Assembly (NCBI RefSeq): GCF_014653175.1 | Contig: NZ_BNAG01000002.1 | Span: forward strand, 248,001 to 312,000 | Length of the DNA: 64,000 nt | Reading direction: 5' to 3' | Source of the DNA: Roseivirga thermotolerans | Lineage (GTDB): Bacteria; Bacteroidota; Bacteroidia; Cytophagales; Cyclobacteriaceae | In this document: positions 1-8,629 of the stretch, piece by piece | Position numbering within the stretch: position 1 is the first letter of the stretch | Layout: every line of letters begins with the position of its first letter | Notes under the pieces: generated by a model | Seen by the model: only the letters and a program-made list of their open reading frames with translations | The model's database searches: none | What the model was told of the DNA's origin: nothing | Program-made: the position numbers and the translations under genes

Positions 1-1
1 T

Positions 2-343
2 TATGGCATTTTGAGTGTGCTCCTTCAGGCCTACTACGACATTGAGTATTTGTTCACCGTAAAGCCCGGAGTTTTTAACCCCCCACCCAAGGTCAATTCG
101 GGTGTTATCCGATTGAAAAGGAACCAGACAGAGCACTTAAACTGCGATGAAGACCTGTTTAAACGAGTGGTAAAGGCGGGTTTTCAAATGAGACGGAAAA
201 CGTTGCGCAACGCATTAAAAGCTATAAATTTGCCGGCAGAGTTGGCAAACGACCCAATCCTTGACCTACGGGCCGAAGCACTTTCAGTTAATCAATTTGT
301 GGACCTAACCAACAAGATAACAGCGTGTCGTCAGAACGAGTGA
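2..343 (+). CDS. rsmA: 16S rRNA dimethyladenosine transferase RsmA (KsgA), C-terminal part
   Basis: This is the 3' end of a gene whose start lies before the window; the frame is open from base 2. RsmA dimethylates two adjacent adenines near the 3' end of 16S rRNA using S-adenosylmethionine, late in 30S assembly. What is visible is the end of the methyltransferase fold (a [15 protein letters not shown] stretch, typical of the RsmA active-site border) and the small helical C-terminal domain with [12 protein letters not shown], the family's rRNA-binding signature. The stop codon overlaps the start of mgtE by 19 bases, so the two are probably co-transcribed. The identification is firm; only the missing N-terminus is unknown. 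Confidence 0.93.
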   Translation, partial: YGILSVLLQAYYDIEYLFTVKPGVFNPPPKVNSGVIRLKRNQTEHLNCDEDLFKRVVKAGFQMRRKTLRNALKAINLPAELANDPILDLRAEALSVNQFVDLTNKITACRQNE

Positions 344-1689
344 CATTTGAGCTTTCCAAAGAATATCTAGACCTGATGCTTCAGGCGATAGAGCGGAAAG
401 ACGATGCCTTTATCCGCGACACCATGGAAGGAGTGAATCCGGCCGATATCTCTGCCTTGCTCGATGAGGTGGAGTCTGAAGAAGCTCGTTATGTTCTCGA
501 TGTGCTCAACAATGCTGTGGGAGCAGAGGTAATTGAAGAGCTGGAAGAAGACACCCGAAAGGAATTTCTGGAAGAACTCCAACCCCATGAAATTGCCCAG
601 TATATCGTAGAAATGGAGTCTGATGATGCCGTTGACATCATCAACGATTTGCCTGTAAAAACCAGAGAAGAAGTAATTGCCGCTATAGATGACCCTGAAA
701 GTGCTGCCTACATTCAGGAACTGATGCGCTACGATGAAGACTGTGCCGGTGGTTTGATGGCCAAGGAAATGATTGTGGCCAATATTAACTGGACAGTCAT
801 TCAAACCATTGATGAGATTCGCAGGCAGGCCGAAAACGTAGAGAAAATCTACTCGGTATATGTGGTAGATGATAAAGGTAAACTCCAAGGCAAGGTGTCG
901 GTGAAGAAAATCATTCTTTCAAAAGACAAAACCTTTATCAAAGACATTTATGATAGCGACATTATTCATGTAGAAACCTACATGGATGAAGAAGAAGTGG
1001 CAGCCATAATGCGTAAGTATGATTTGGATGCCGTACCGGTAGTCAATTTGCAAGGAAGATTGGTTGGACGAATAACCATCGATGATATTGTGGATGTGAT
1101 TACCGAACAGGCCGAAGAAGAGCGACAGCTAATGTCCGGTATTTCGGGCGATATTGAGGAAGACGATACCATTTGGGCTATCTCTAAAGCAAGACTGCCC
1201 TGGCTACTCATAGGTCTGTTGGGGGGAACTCTGGGGGCTTGGGCCATTGGTTTTTTCGAAGGAGACCTGGAAAAAAACGCTGCCCTGGCATTCTTTATTC
1301 CGTTGGTTATGGCTACCGGTGGCAATGTGGGTATTCAATCATCGACCCTCATTGTGCAAAGCCTTGCCAACAAATCGGCCTTTGAAGACACTTTCTCCAA
1401 GCGAATTGCCCGCATGTTTTTGGTAGCCATACTCACAGGCATAGTACTGGCCCTTATTAGTTTCTTAATTGTATTCCTTTGGAAAGACGATCAGACCCTC
1501 GGTTCGGTGGTAGCCATTTCATTGGTTTGCGTGGTAATGCTAGCTTCTTTTATGGGTACTACAACCCCTTTGGTGCTCGATAAGCTAGGCGTAAACCCGG
1601 CACTCGCTTCAGGGCCGTTTATCACCACCACCAACGATATCCTCGGAATCATCGTTTATCTGGCAATTGCCAATCTATTATTACCCTAG
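325..1689 (+). CDS. mgtE: Magnesium transporter MgtE
   Basis: A 454-residue inner-membrane Mg2+ channel/transporter of the MgtE family. The domains appear in the usual order: an acidic superhelical MgtE_N domain (about residues 20-130), a CBS pair (about 130-260, with GGLMAKE at its start) and a C-terminal membrane domain with about five hydrophobic segments (about 285-454), including the pore-type [12 protein letters not shown] stretch. In this family the cytosolic N and CBS domains bind Mg2+ and close the pore when internal Mg2+ is high. The start is GTG at 325, inside the end of rsmA; the next in-frame ATG would remove 17 residues and cannot be excluded. Length and motif order are normal. 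Confidence 0.93.
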   Translation: MSSERVTFELSKEYLDLMLQAIERKDDAFIRDTMEGVNPADISALLDEVESEEARYVLDVLNNAVGAEVIEELEEDTRKEFLEELQPHEIAQYIVEMESDDAVDIINDLPVKTREEVIAAIDDPESAAYIQELMRYDEDCAGGLMAKEMIVANINWTVIQTIDEIRRQAENVEKIYSVYVVDDKGKLQGKVSVKKIILSKDKTFIKDIYDSDIIHVETYMDEEEVAAIMRKYDLDAVPVVNLQGRLVGRITIDDIVDVITEQAEEERQLMSGISGDIEEDDTIWAISKARLPWLLIGLLGGTLGAWAIGFFEGDLEKNAALAFFIPLVMATGGNVGIQSSTLIVQSLANKSAFEDTFSKRIARMFLVAILTGIVLALISFLIVFLWKDDQTLGSVVAISLVCVVMLASFMGTTTPLVLDKLGVNPALASGPFITTTNDILGIIVYLAIANLLLP

Positions 1690-1691
1690 TC

Positions 1692-2642
1692 ATGAAGAAA
1701 AAGTGTCTCATTATTGATGATATGCACGAGAGCATTGTGCCTCTCTTAGAAGAAATTGGTATAGAACCTCATTATGCACCTAAAATTAGCCGAAGCGAAA
1801 TCCTCGATTGTATCGGTCAGTTTGAAGGAGTTTTGGTAAGAAGCAAAACCACCATAGATAAGGAATTTATAGACAAGGCCACCAAACTCGAGTTCATTGG
1901 CAGGGCGGGTGCAGGCCTCGATAAAATTGACGTAGCTTATGTAGAAGCTCGTAACATTGAAATACTCAATGCTCCGGAAGGTAATCGTGATGCCCTGGCT
2001 GAACATGCCATGGGCATGCTGCTCAATTTGTTGAATAAAATCAATGCAGCCGACCGGGAAGTAAGAAATTGGGTGTGGGACAGAGAAGGCAATAGAGGCG
2101 TAGAGCTCTCCGACAAAACAGTAGGAATTGTTGGCTATGGCTATATGGGGCAAGCTTTTGTGCAACGATTAAGAGCTTTTGACTGCCGCATATTAGTGTA
2201 TGATAAATTTAAAAAGGGTTTTGGTACCAAAAAGGTAGAAGAAGTGAGCCTGGAAAAGCTTTTCCAGAAAACCGATATTCTGAGCCTGCATGTGCCATTG
2301 ACAGAAGAAACTCGTGGGTGGATGAATAAAACCTTTTTTGAGTCGTTCCGAAAGCCCGTTTATCTTCTCAATACTGCCAGGGGCGAAATTGTGCCCATAG
2401 CCGATTTGTTGTCTTTGCTCGACTCAGGGAAAATATTAGGAGCCGCTCTCGATGTGCTCGAAAAAGAAAAATTCGAAGCCCTGACCTCCGAAGAAAAGCA
2501 AAGGTTTGAGAACTTGTTCGCTCGAAAGAATGTAGTACTATCGCCACATGTTGCCGGGTGGACCTTTGCCTCCTACAAACGAATCAATGAAGTCTTGGTG
2601 AGTAAGATTGCCGGTTACTATCGTATCGACTGGAATCGCTAA
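1692..2642 (+). CDS. D-2-hydroxyacid dehydrogenase (phosphoglycerate dehydrogenase-like)
   Basis: A 316-residue NAD-dependent oxidoreductase of the D-isomer 2-hydroxyacid dehydrogenase family. The Rossmann motif GYGYMG lies near residue 150. The catalytic Arg is in NTARGE (about 229), the Glu is in the stretch after LDVLEKE, and the His is in SPHVAGW (about 286). It is the short form with no C-terminal ACT domain, so an allosterically serine-regulated SerA is unlikely. It could be a phosphoglycerate dehydrogenase or act on another 2-oxoacid; the sequence does not decide the substrate. It starts two bases after the mgtE stop, so rsmA, mgtE and this gene look like one transcription unit ending at the hairpin near 2713-2743. 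Confidence 0.85.
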   Translation: MKKKCLIIDDMHESIVPLLEEIGIEPHYAPKISRSEILDCIGQFEGVLVRSKTTIDKEFIDKATKLEFIGRAGAGLDKIDVAYVEARNIEILNAPEGNRDALAEHAMGMLLNLLNKINAADREVRNWVWDREGNRGVELSDKTVGIVGYGYMGQAFVQRLRAFDCRILVYDKFKKGFGTKKVEEVSLEKLFQKTDILSLHVPLTEETRGWMNKTFFESFRKPVYLLNTARGEIVPIADLLSLLDSGKILGAALDVLEKEKFEALTSEEKQRFENLFARKNVVLSPHVAGWTFASYKRINEVLVSKIAGYYRIDWNR

Positions 2643-2665
2643 CTTTCCACTTAACTTATTTTTGC

Positions 2666-2673
2666 TAACTTTG
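2666..2673 (+). promoter_or_regulatory. Candidate -7 promoter element for greA
   Basis: TAACTTTG fits the Bacteroidota -7 consensus TAnnTTTG exactly. It lies just after the dehydrogenase stop and about 95 bases before the greA start. No clear TTG -33 element is seen at the usual 17-23 base spacing, so the call rests on the -7 box and position only. Confidence 0.4.
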
Positions 2674-2682
2674 TAGCTATAC

Positions 2683-2704
2683 AATCGCTCAAGGGCGATT
2701 TTAT
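2683..2704 (+). other. Small hairpin in the greA leader
   Basis: The 6-base arms AATCGC (2683-2688) and GCGATT (2695-2700) flank a 6-base loop and are followed by a short T-rich run. It lies downstream of the candidate greA promoter, so it would be the first structure of the greA 5' leader. Confidence 0.35.
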
Positions 2705-2712
2705 TTGTTTAA

Positions 2713-2743
2713 GGCGGTTTCAGTTTGAGACCGTTGTTTTTTT
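2713..2743 (+). terminator. Intrinsic terminator-like hairpin in front of greA
   Basis: The arms CGGTTTC (2715-2721) and GAGACCG (2727-2733), with one G-U pair, flank a 5-base loop and are followed by a T-rich run at 2734-2743. It would end the rsmA-mgtE-dehydrogenase transcript. If the promoter at 2666 is real, it would also attenuate greA transcription. Confidence 0.6.
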
Positions 2744-2768
2744 GTGTGAACACTAAAATATTATAGAT

Positions 2769-3245
2769 ATGTCAAGTGTAAGTTATTACACCGAAGAAGG
2801 TTTGCAGAAGTTGAAAGATGAACTTCACGAACTAAAAACCAAAGGCAGGGCCGATATGGCAAGGCAAATTGCCGAGGCCCGCGACAAAGGCGACCTGAGT
2901 GAGAATGCCGAGTATGATGCCGCTAAAGATGCTCAGGGCCTGATGGAAATGAGAATTGCCGAACTGGAAACGCTGGTTGGCAATGCCAGAATTAGAAAAC
3001 AGGAAGATGTAGATCTTTCTAAAGTGTCCATTCTTTCGACTGTGAAAATTAAAAACGTAAAGAATGGAATGACCGTAAAATATACCCTGGTTTCTGAAAA
3101 AGAGGCCGATCTTAAGTCGGGTAAAATCTCTTATGAGTCGCCAATAGGTAAAGGCTTGCTCAATAAAAAAGTAGGTGAAATTGCAGAGGTGAACGCTCCG
3201 GCCGGAAAGTTGGAATTTGAGATTCTGGAAATAACGCTAGACTAA
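2769..3245 (+). CDS. greA: Transcription elongation factor GreA
   Basis: A 158-residue GreA, the normal length. GreA enters the secondary channel of RNA polymerase and stimulates cleavage of backtracked RNA. The N-terminal antiparallel coiled coil (about residues 8-75) carries the family signature GDLSENAEYDAAK near its tip, with the acidic residues that place catalytic Mg2+. The C-terminal half is the FKBP-like beta domain that binds polymerase. The HIT gene follows after 9 bases and is probably co-transcribed. Two hairpins precede the gene, which may give it a regulated leader. Confidence 0.96.
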   Translation: MSSVSYYTEEGLQKLKDELHELKTKGRADMARQIAEARDKGDLSENAEYDAAKDAQGLMEMRIAELETLVGNARIRKQEDVDLSKVSILSTVKIKNVKNGMTVKYTLVSEKEADLKSGKISYESPIGKGLLNKKVGEIAEVNAPAGKLEFEILEITLD

Positions 3246-3254
3246 GCTTTTACA

Positions 3255-3647
3255 ATGGCAAGTATCTTCACCAAAATCATTAACAGAGAAATTCCGGGTC
3301 ACATAGTGGCAGAGAACGATCATGCTATTGCTTTTTTAGACATTAACCCGCTCAATGAGGGACATACATTAGTGGTGCCTAAAAAAGAGATAGACAAGCT
3401 GTTCGATTTGGATGAAGATACTTACCTCAATCTTCAGGCCTTCACTTTTCAGGTGGCAAAAGCCATAGAAAAAGCTATCCCCTGTCTAAGGGTGGGGGTG
3501 GCTGTAGTGGGCCTTGAGGTTCCCCATGCACACATACACCTTATTCCTCTGCACGGCATGCACGATATTGACTTTGGCCGGCCAAAGCTGAAGTTGTCTC
3601 CCCAGCAATTCGAAGACATTCGCCAGCAGATAGCCTCTCATCTATAG
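3255..3647 (+). CDS. HIT family nucleotide-binding hydrolase (HinT-like)
   Basis: A 130-residue protein of the histidine triad family, probably a purine nucleoside phosphoramidase of the HINT branch. Visible signatures are the N-terminal SIFTKIINREIPG, typical of HinT, the GHTLVVPK strand and the triad HAHIHL near residues 112-117, whose middle His is the nucleophile in characterised members. It is a small cytosolic homodimer-forming enzyme in this family. It lies 9 bases after greA and is likely the second gene of that operon. The physiological substrate is not predictable from sequence. Confidence 0.92.
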   Translation: MASIFTKIINREIPGHIVAENDHAIAFLDINPLNEGHTLVVPKKEIDKLFDLDEDTYLNLQAFTFQVAKAIEKAIPCLRVGVAVVGLEVPHAHIHLIPLHGMHDIDFGRPKLKLSPQQFEDIRQQIASHL

Positions 3648-3897
3648 TTTTCTTAGCGCAAAACCTGTTTTCTGCCCCTTTCTTTGACCCAAACAGCTGT
3701 ATGGCCGGGGTACAGAAAAAAACGGCATCTGTTTCCATAATCGGGTTCGGTAAAAATCTGATTTTGGAATTTTGCCGATTCCTTTATCTTTTCGCTTAAA
3801 ATTGTGCGAACAAAATCCAATTTTTGGAGAAATCGTACGCACTGTATAAATGAGCGTTACCATAGACTATGTGGCCTATGGTTAAATAAATTCACCT

Positions 3898-4518
3898 ATG
3901 AAAACAATGGCAGACAAATTGAAATGGACGGCCGGATTGCTGGTGGTCTTCCTTCTTATTTTAGCGACTAATCTCGTAGACCGGCAGCATTTTAGACGAG
4001 TGAAAGAATCGGTTGTTACCATTTATGAAGATCGGCTGGTAGCCAAAGACCTGGTATTTGAGCTTACTTTGCTGGTTGAGGAAAAACGTCTGGCCATTCT
4101 GCGCGATGATTTGGCCTTTTTTAATGGTCGGTCTAAAATGGTCAATGACTCCATCGGTCAGTTTGTAGAGCAGTTTTATGGTACCCGCCTCACTCGCGAA
4201 GAGAAGGGCTTTCTCGATTCGTTTGCCAGCCATATGAAAGAACTTAGGGTGCTGGAAGCCGATTGGGCCTCAAAAAATAAGAATGCTCAAGAGGCCAAGT
4301 CAGTATTCTTAGGGAGAATAGATGCCATGGAAAAAGACCTTTATGCGCTCTCTAAAATACAGTTGGCAGAAGGTAAGAGGCAGTTACAGAAGGCCACTAA
4401 ATCGGTAGATGCCATGGACTATCTTACTCAGTTGGAAGTTATAGCCCTGGTAATTATTGGTCTCTCCATTCAGATTATTGTCCTATACAAGCCCCGAAAC
4501 AAAGAAGAAAATACCTGA
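3898..4518 (+). CDS. Membrane protein with MCP-type four-helix-bundle sensor domain
   Basis: A 206-residue protein with a transmembrane segment near residues 10-28, a mainly helical 140-residue region rich in charged heptad-like repeats, and a second transmembrane segment near 175-197. This is the layout of the periplasmic four-helix-bundle ligand-binding domain of chemoreceptors (4HB_MCP). However, the protein ends about 10 residues after the second membrane segment, so it has no HAMP, signalling or kinase domain. It may be a stand-alone sensor or stress protein that signals through a partner. An ATG nine bases downstream of the chosen start is an alternative. No partner gene is adjacent, and function is unknown. 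Confidence 0.6.
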   Translation: MKTMADKLKWTAGLLVVFLLILATNLVDRQHFRRVKESVVTIYEDRLVAKDLVFELTLLVEEKRLAILRDDLAFFNGRSKMVNDSIGQFVEQFYGTRLTREEKGFLDSFASHMKELRVLEADWASKNKNAQEAKSVFLGRIDAMEKDLYALSKIQLAEGKRQLQKATKSVDAMDYLTQLEVIALVIIGLSIQIIVLYKPRNKEENT

Positions 4519-4648
4519 TAAGAAGCTGTTTTTAGTACAGACAAACGTTGCATTGACCTTCGGTCGATTTTAATGAGGGCTTGTGGAGTTCTTTCTTCCT
4601 CCTTAAGCGCAGTTTTCATAGATTGGGCTTTCTAAAAAAATTCAATTC

Positions 4649-7600
4649 ATGAAGAAACTCTTTACACTACTTTTTTCCCTGACCCTTCTGGCACTCAATG
4701 CCCAGGAAACGCCAAAGTGGATTCGATACCAGTCTATTTCGCCCAACGGTCAGCAAATTGCTTTTACTTATAAAGGCGACTTGTATGTGGTGCCGGTTGG
4801 TGGCGGAGAAGCCAGGCAGATAACTTTTCACGAAGCGCATGATTATATGCCCGTTTGGAGCAGTGATGGTCAAAAGATTGCCTTTGCATCTGACCGATAC
4901 GGCAACTTTGATGTATTTGTGATGAGCGCCAACGGAGGCCCTGCTACAAGACTCACCTATCACTCTAACGATGAGAGCCCCTTTACTTTTTCACATGACG
5001 ACCAGTCGGTGATTTTTGGAGCCCAACGCATGGATACAAAGGAGCACCGTCAGTACCCCACAGGCTCGCAGCCTGAGCTATACAGTGTGCCGATAAAAGG
5101 AGGAAGAGTAGATCAGATTTTTACCATTCCTGCCGAATATGTGCAAGTGAGTAAGGATGGCAATACCATGATCTACCACGATAAAAAAGGAGGTGAAAAC
5201 GAGTGGAGAAAGCACCATACCTCTGCCATAACAAGAGATTTGTGGATTTACGACAAAGCTTCAAACACACACAAAATGCTCACCAATAGAGCTGGCGAAG
5301 ACAGGCAGCCTGTTTTTTCTGCCGATGAGCAGTCAGTTTATTACCTAAGCGAAGCCAGTGGAACTTTCAATGTGCATAAAATGAGCCTGGCTAACCCATC
5401 ACAAAGCCAGCAGCTAACATCTTTCGATTTACACCCCGTGCGGTTCCTGAGTTTTGGAGGTGGCACTCTAGCCTTTGGCTATGACGGAGAGTTATACACC
5501 ATGCGCGAAGGCGGGCAGCCTCAGAAAGTGAATGTGACCATACGCACACAGGAGAAAACCAATAAAGACAAGTTTATAAGTATTAATGGCGGTGTTCGTG
5601 AAATGGCGGTTTCTCCCAACGGAAAAGAGATTGCCTTTGTGGCCAGGGGCGAAGTGTTTGTAACCTCTGTAGATGGGTCACTCACCAAACGAATTACCGA
5701 TACGCCCGAAGCAGAGCAGTTTGTTACTTTCAGCCCAGATGGGAAGTCGGTAGTGTATGCCGCAGAGCGCAACGGTAAATGGAGCATTTTTAAGTCAACC
5801 CGGATCAGAGAAGCCCAGGAGCCATTCTTTTTTGCTTCTACTCTTTTGAAGGAAGAGCCCATGATTAGCGGAGAGGTAGATGCCTATATGCCTAATTTCT
5901 CGCCCGATGGAAAGAAACTGGCCTACATAAAAGACAGAAGAAATTTGGTGGTTAGAGATGTGGCTTCCGGAAACGAAGTGAGCCTGCTTACACAGGACGA
6001 CCTCTTTCACATGAGAGACGGAGACAAGTATTTTACCTGGAGCCCGGACAGCAAATGGTTGCTGGTAGACTGGAGCAAGCTGCTGAACAATAGCGAAGTG
6101 TTGCTTTTGGCTGCCGATGGTTCTCAACGAGTTAACCTTACAGAAAGCGGTTATTACGATTCGTCTCCTAAATGGGTAAATGAAGGCAAGCAAATGATAT
6201 GGTTTAGCAACCGGGACGGACTCAAAAGTTTGGCTACCAGCGGCAGAAGTCAGAGCGATGTATACACCATGTTCTTTACTCAGGAGGCCTATGACCAATT
6301 CAATATGAGCAAAGAAGATTATGAGCTCATGCAGGAGATAGAAAAAGAAACCAAGAAGAAGGAAGAGCCTAAAGAGGAAGATGGTGATAAAAAGAAAAAG
6401 AAAGAAGAGCCGAGAAAAGAAGAGAGTAAAGACCTGAAGTTTGATTGGGACGGAATGAAAGAGCGCAAGGCAAGACTTACCATTCATTCCTCATACCTGG
6501 GCGATGCAGTACTTTCTAAAGACGGAGAAAAGCTGTACTACCTGGCCAGCTTTGAGGCCGGACAAAACCTGTGGGTTACTAACCTGAGAACCAGGGAAAC
6601 AAAGCAGGCCATTCGCTTGAATACCGGTTTTGGTTCAATGACCTGGGATAAAGACATGAAAAATCTCTACCTGTTGAGTGGAGGTAGGATTTCTAAAATT
6701 GACCCCGAAAGTGGTAAACAAGAAGGGATTTCCATTCGAGGCGAAATGACTTACGATGAAGTGGCCGAGAGAGCCTATATGTTTGATCATGTGTGGATTC
6801 GTACTAAAAACATTTTCTATGAGCCAACCTACCACGGTGTGGACTGGGAGCTCATGCGCAAAGAATACGCAAAGTATTTGCCCTCTATTGGCAATGGCTA
6901 TGAGTTTTCAGAAATGCTTTCAGAAATGTTAGGCGAGTTGAACGTTTCGCATTCAGGGGCACGCTATGGTAGCAGTATAGAAAACGCAGATGCAACAGCC
7001 TCTTTGGGCATCTTCTTCGACTACAAACATCAGGGGAATGGCATACGCATTACTGAAGTAATTAAAGGAGGCCCTCTTGATAAGGCCAAATTCAATGTAG
7101 AACCGGGAATGATTATCCAGAAAATTGATGGAGAAACCATTACTCCCGATCGAGACATAGCTGCCTACCTCAACAGAAAGGCCGATAAGTTTACGCTACT
7201 GGAAATAACCGATGCGAAGGGTGAAAATAAACAGGAAATCACCATGAAGCCCATTTCTCTGGGAGCCGAAAGAGGATTGCTCTATGAAAGGTTTGTTCGT
7301 ATCAACGAGGCCGAAGTCAAAGAGAAGTCCAACGGAAAGTTAGGATATGTGCACATTCCGGGCATGAGTGACGGCCCTTACCGTAGCATATTTGAAGATA
7401 TGCTGGGCAAATACTATGAAACCAAAGGAGTAATTGTAGATACCCGCTTTAATGGCGGAGGCGATTTGGTTGCCGATCTGGCTATGTTCTTTACCGGAGA
7501 GCCATTTATAACCTATGCCACGGCTGCCAAAGTAGTAGGGGGAGAGCCAACCTCGCGCTGGACCAAGCCCACGCTGGCTATGTTCAATGAATCGAACTAT

Positions 7601-7888
7601 AGCGATGGTCATTGCTTTGCACAGGGCTATACCGATCTTAAAATTGGTACTACGCTGGGTATGCCCGTACCGGGTACCTGTTCATTTGCCGGTTGGGAAG
7701 GTCTGCCTAATGGTGGTCGCTGGGGAGTAGTTCCGGTAAGTGCCAAAGATAAGAGCGGCCGCTGGATGGAAAATCTGCAAACCGAGCCGGATATCAAAAT
7801 AAAGAATATGCCGGGCCTAATCGATAAAGGTAGAGATGAGCAGCTGGAAAAAGCTATTGAAACGTTGTTGAGAGAAGTAGGAAATTAA
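4649..7888 (+). CDS. Secreted tricorn-type S41 protease
   Basis: A 1079-residue exported peptidase with signal peptide (about residues 1-19). Residues 20-550 hold two beta-propeller regions with repeated WD40-like/PD40 motifs (SPDGK, SSDGQK). A Lys/Glu-rich linker (about 565-600) follows, then a tricorn C1-like helical region, a PDZ domain (about 790-870) and the S41 catalytic core. Residues matching the tricorn active site are Ser767-His768 (VSHSG), Ser985-Asp986 (YSDGH) and Glu1046 (TEPD), so the enzyme should be active. Tricorn proteases degrade oligopeptides released by larger proteases. The signal peptide puts this one in the periplasm. A strong terminator follows directly. Confidence 0.9.
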   Translation: MKKLFTLLFSLTLLALNAQETPKWIRYQSISPNGQQIAFTYKGDLYVVPVGGGEARQITFHEAHDYMPVWSSDGQKIAFASDRYGNFDVFVMSANGGPATRLTYHSNDESPFTFSHDDQSVIFGAQRMDTKEHRQYPTGSQPELYSVPIKGGRVDQIFTIPAEYVQVSKDGNTMIYHDKKGGENEWRKHHTSAITRDLWIYDKASNTHKMLTNRAGEDRQPVFSADEQSVYYLSEASGTFNVHKMSLANPSQSQQLTSFDLHPVRFLSFGGGTLAFGYDGELYTMREGGQPQKVNVTIRTQEKTNKDKFISINGGVREMAVSPNGKEIAFVARGEVFVTSVDGSLTKRITDTPEAEQFVTFSPDGKSVVYAAERNGKWSIFKSTRIREAQEPFFFASTLLKEEPMISGEVDAYMPNFSPDGKKLAYIKDRRNLVVRDVASGNEVSLLTQDDLFHMRDGDKYFTWSPDSKWLLVDWSKLLNNSEVLLLAADGSQRVNLTESGYYDSSPKWVNEGKQMIWFSNRDGLKSLATSGRSQSDVYTMFFTQEAYDQFNMSKEDYELMQEIEKETKKKEEPKEEDGDKKKKKEEPRKEESKDLKFDWDGMKERKARLTIHSSYLGDAVLSKDGEKLYYLASFEAGQNLWVTNLRTRETKQAIRLNTGFGSMTWDKDMKNLYLLSGGRISKIDPESGKQEGISIRGEMTYDEVAERAYMFDHVWIRTKNIFYEPTYHGVDWELMRKEYAKYLPSIGNGYEFSEMLSEMLGELNVSHSGARYGSSIENADATASLGIFFDYKHQGNGIRITEVIKGGPLDKAKFNVEPGMIIQKIDGETITPDRDIAAYLNRKADKFTLLEITDAKGENKQEITMKPISLGAERGLLYERFVRINEAEVKEKSNGKLGYVHIPGMSDGPYRSIFEDMLGKYYETKGVIVDTRFNGGGDLVADLAMFFTGEPFITYATAAKVVGGEPTSRWTKPTLAMFNESNYSDGHCFAQGYTDLKIGTTLGMPVPGTCSFAGWEGLPNGGRWGVVPVSAKDKSGRWMENLQTEPDIKIKNMPGLIDKGRDEQLEKAIETLLREVGN

Positions 7889-7895
7889 TCTGTGT

Positions 7896-7943
7896 GTGGT
7901 TATGCGTTTGGCTAGATTGCCAAACGCATAACCACTATTTTTT
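7896..7943 (+). terminator. Strong terminator after the tricorn protease gene
   Basis: A perfect 16-base-pair stem (arms 7896-7911 and 7920-7935) with an 8-base loop is followed by TATTTTTTA. It starts 7 bases after the protease stop and ends only 13 bases before the next start codon. Confidence 0.85.
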
Positions 7944-7955
7944 AGAAAGGCTTTT

Positions 7956-8468
7956 ATGGTACCTGCGGTAGATAGAGGTCAGGTGATTTTTAAGATCACC
8001 ACCTTTCTTGAGCAAATTGGTTTGTCTGTTCGAGAAGCTATTCTCACCGGTGAAACCTTTGTTCCCGGTATTCGCATCGATCAAGGCATAATTCTCTATG
8101 ATGAGTCAAAACTTACTTATCCGGGAGACCTTCTCCATGAGGCAGGTCATTTAGCTTTGATGAAACCCGAAGAAAGAGCATGTGCGTCCGGAGACCTGGA
8201 GCCGGGGGAGGGAATGAATATTAATAGTCTGGAGCCGGCAGCTATACTTTGGAGTTATGCTGCACTAAGGTATCTTGATTTAGATCCGCATATTGTTTTT
8301 CATGAAAACGGATACAAAGACTCTTCAGAATGGTATATAGAAAACTTTGAGGCTGGGAATTACATAGCACTACCACTATTGCAATGGATGGGCCTATGCA
8401 GAAGCGAAGAGGAGGTTGCCAAAGGCAGGGCAGGGTTCCCTGTGCTTACGAAGTGGCTCAGAGATTAA
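7956..8468 (+). CDS. Uncharacterised protein with a HEAGH zinc-protease-like motif
   Basis: A 170-residue soluble protein with no signal peptide or membrane segment. Its one clear motif is LLHEAGHLAL, with His61, Glu62 and His65 matching the HExxH zinc site of metallopeptidases. This is preceded by a short strand region and followed by a largely helical C-terminal half rich in Trp and Glu. A third metal ligand is not obvious; Glu78, Glu83 or a later His/Glu could serve. I do not recognise the family, and an inactive or structural use of the motif is possible. It begins 13 bases after a strong terminator, so it probably has low read-through expression or a promoter overlapping that hairpin. 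The next gene downstream is on the opposite strand. Confidence 0.6.
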   Translation: MVPAVDRGQVIFKITTFLEQIGLSVREAILTGETFVPGIRIDQGIILYDESKLTYPGDLLHEAGHLALMKPEERACASGDLEPGEGMNINSLEPAAILWSYAALRYLDLDPHIVFHENGYKDSSEWYIENFEAGNYIALPLLQWMGLCRSEEEVAKGRAGFPVLTKWLRD

Positions 8469-8629
8469 GAATCAGATTAAACTAGTTGCTTTCCTATTCA
8501 CAGTGCCATTCTATCGGAATTCTGCATTCTTTTAAATAATAATCGCGATAGAAGCTGTTTAAGGAGCGGGTCTGCTCCCAGATGAAAGCAGTGAGCACAT
8601 GTATAGTTCCCACTTCAATAATGGATTAT

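Noticed and set aside
367-1325. Minus-strand open frames opposite mgtE
   Set aside because: The sense frame is a clear full-length MgtE. The reverse frames show no domain or export signal.
3648-3897. Open frames and a short inverted repeat (3859-3882) between the HIT and four-helix-bundle genes
   Set aside because: The frames encode no recognisable protein and the repeat has only 7-base arms in AT-rich sequence, so nothing firm can be assigned to this 250-base stretch.
5795-6487. A 230-residue open frame antisense to the tricorn protease
   Set aside because: It is opposite the Lys/Glu-rich linker, where A/G-rich codons leave the reverse frame open and rich in Phe and Leu. It has no independent start context or motif.
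8469-8629. GGAGC/GCTCC hairpin between convergent genes
   Set aside because: The 5-base arms and absence of a T run make it too weak to call a terminator.
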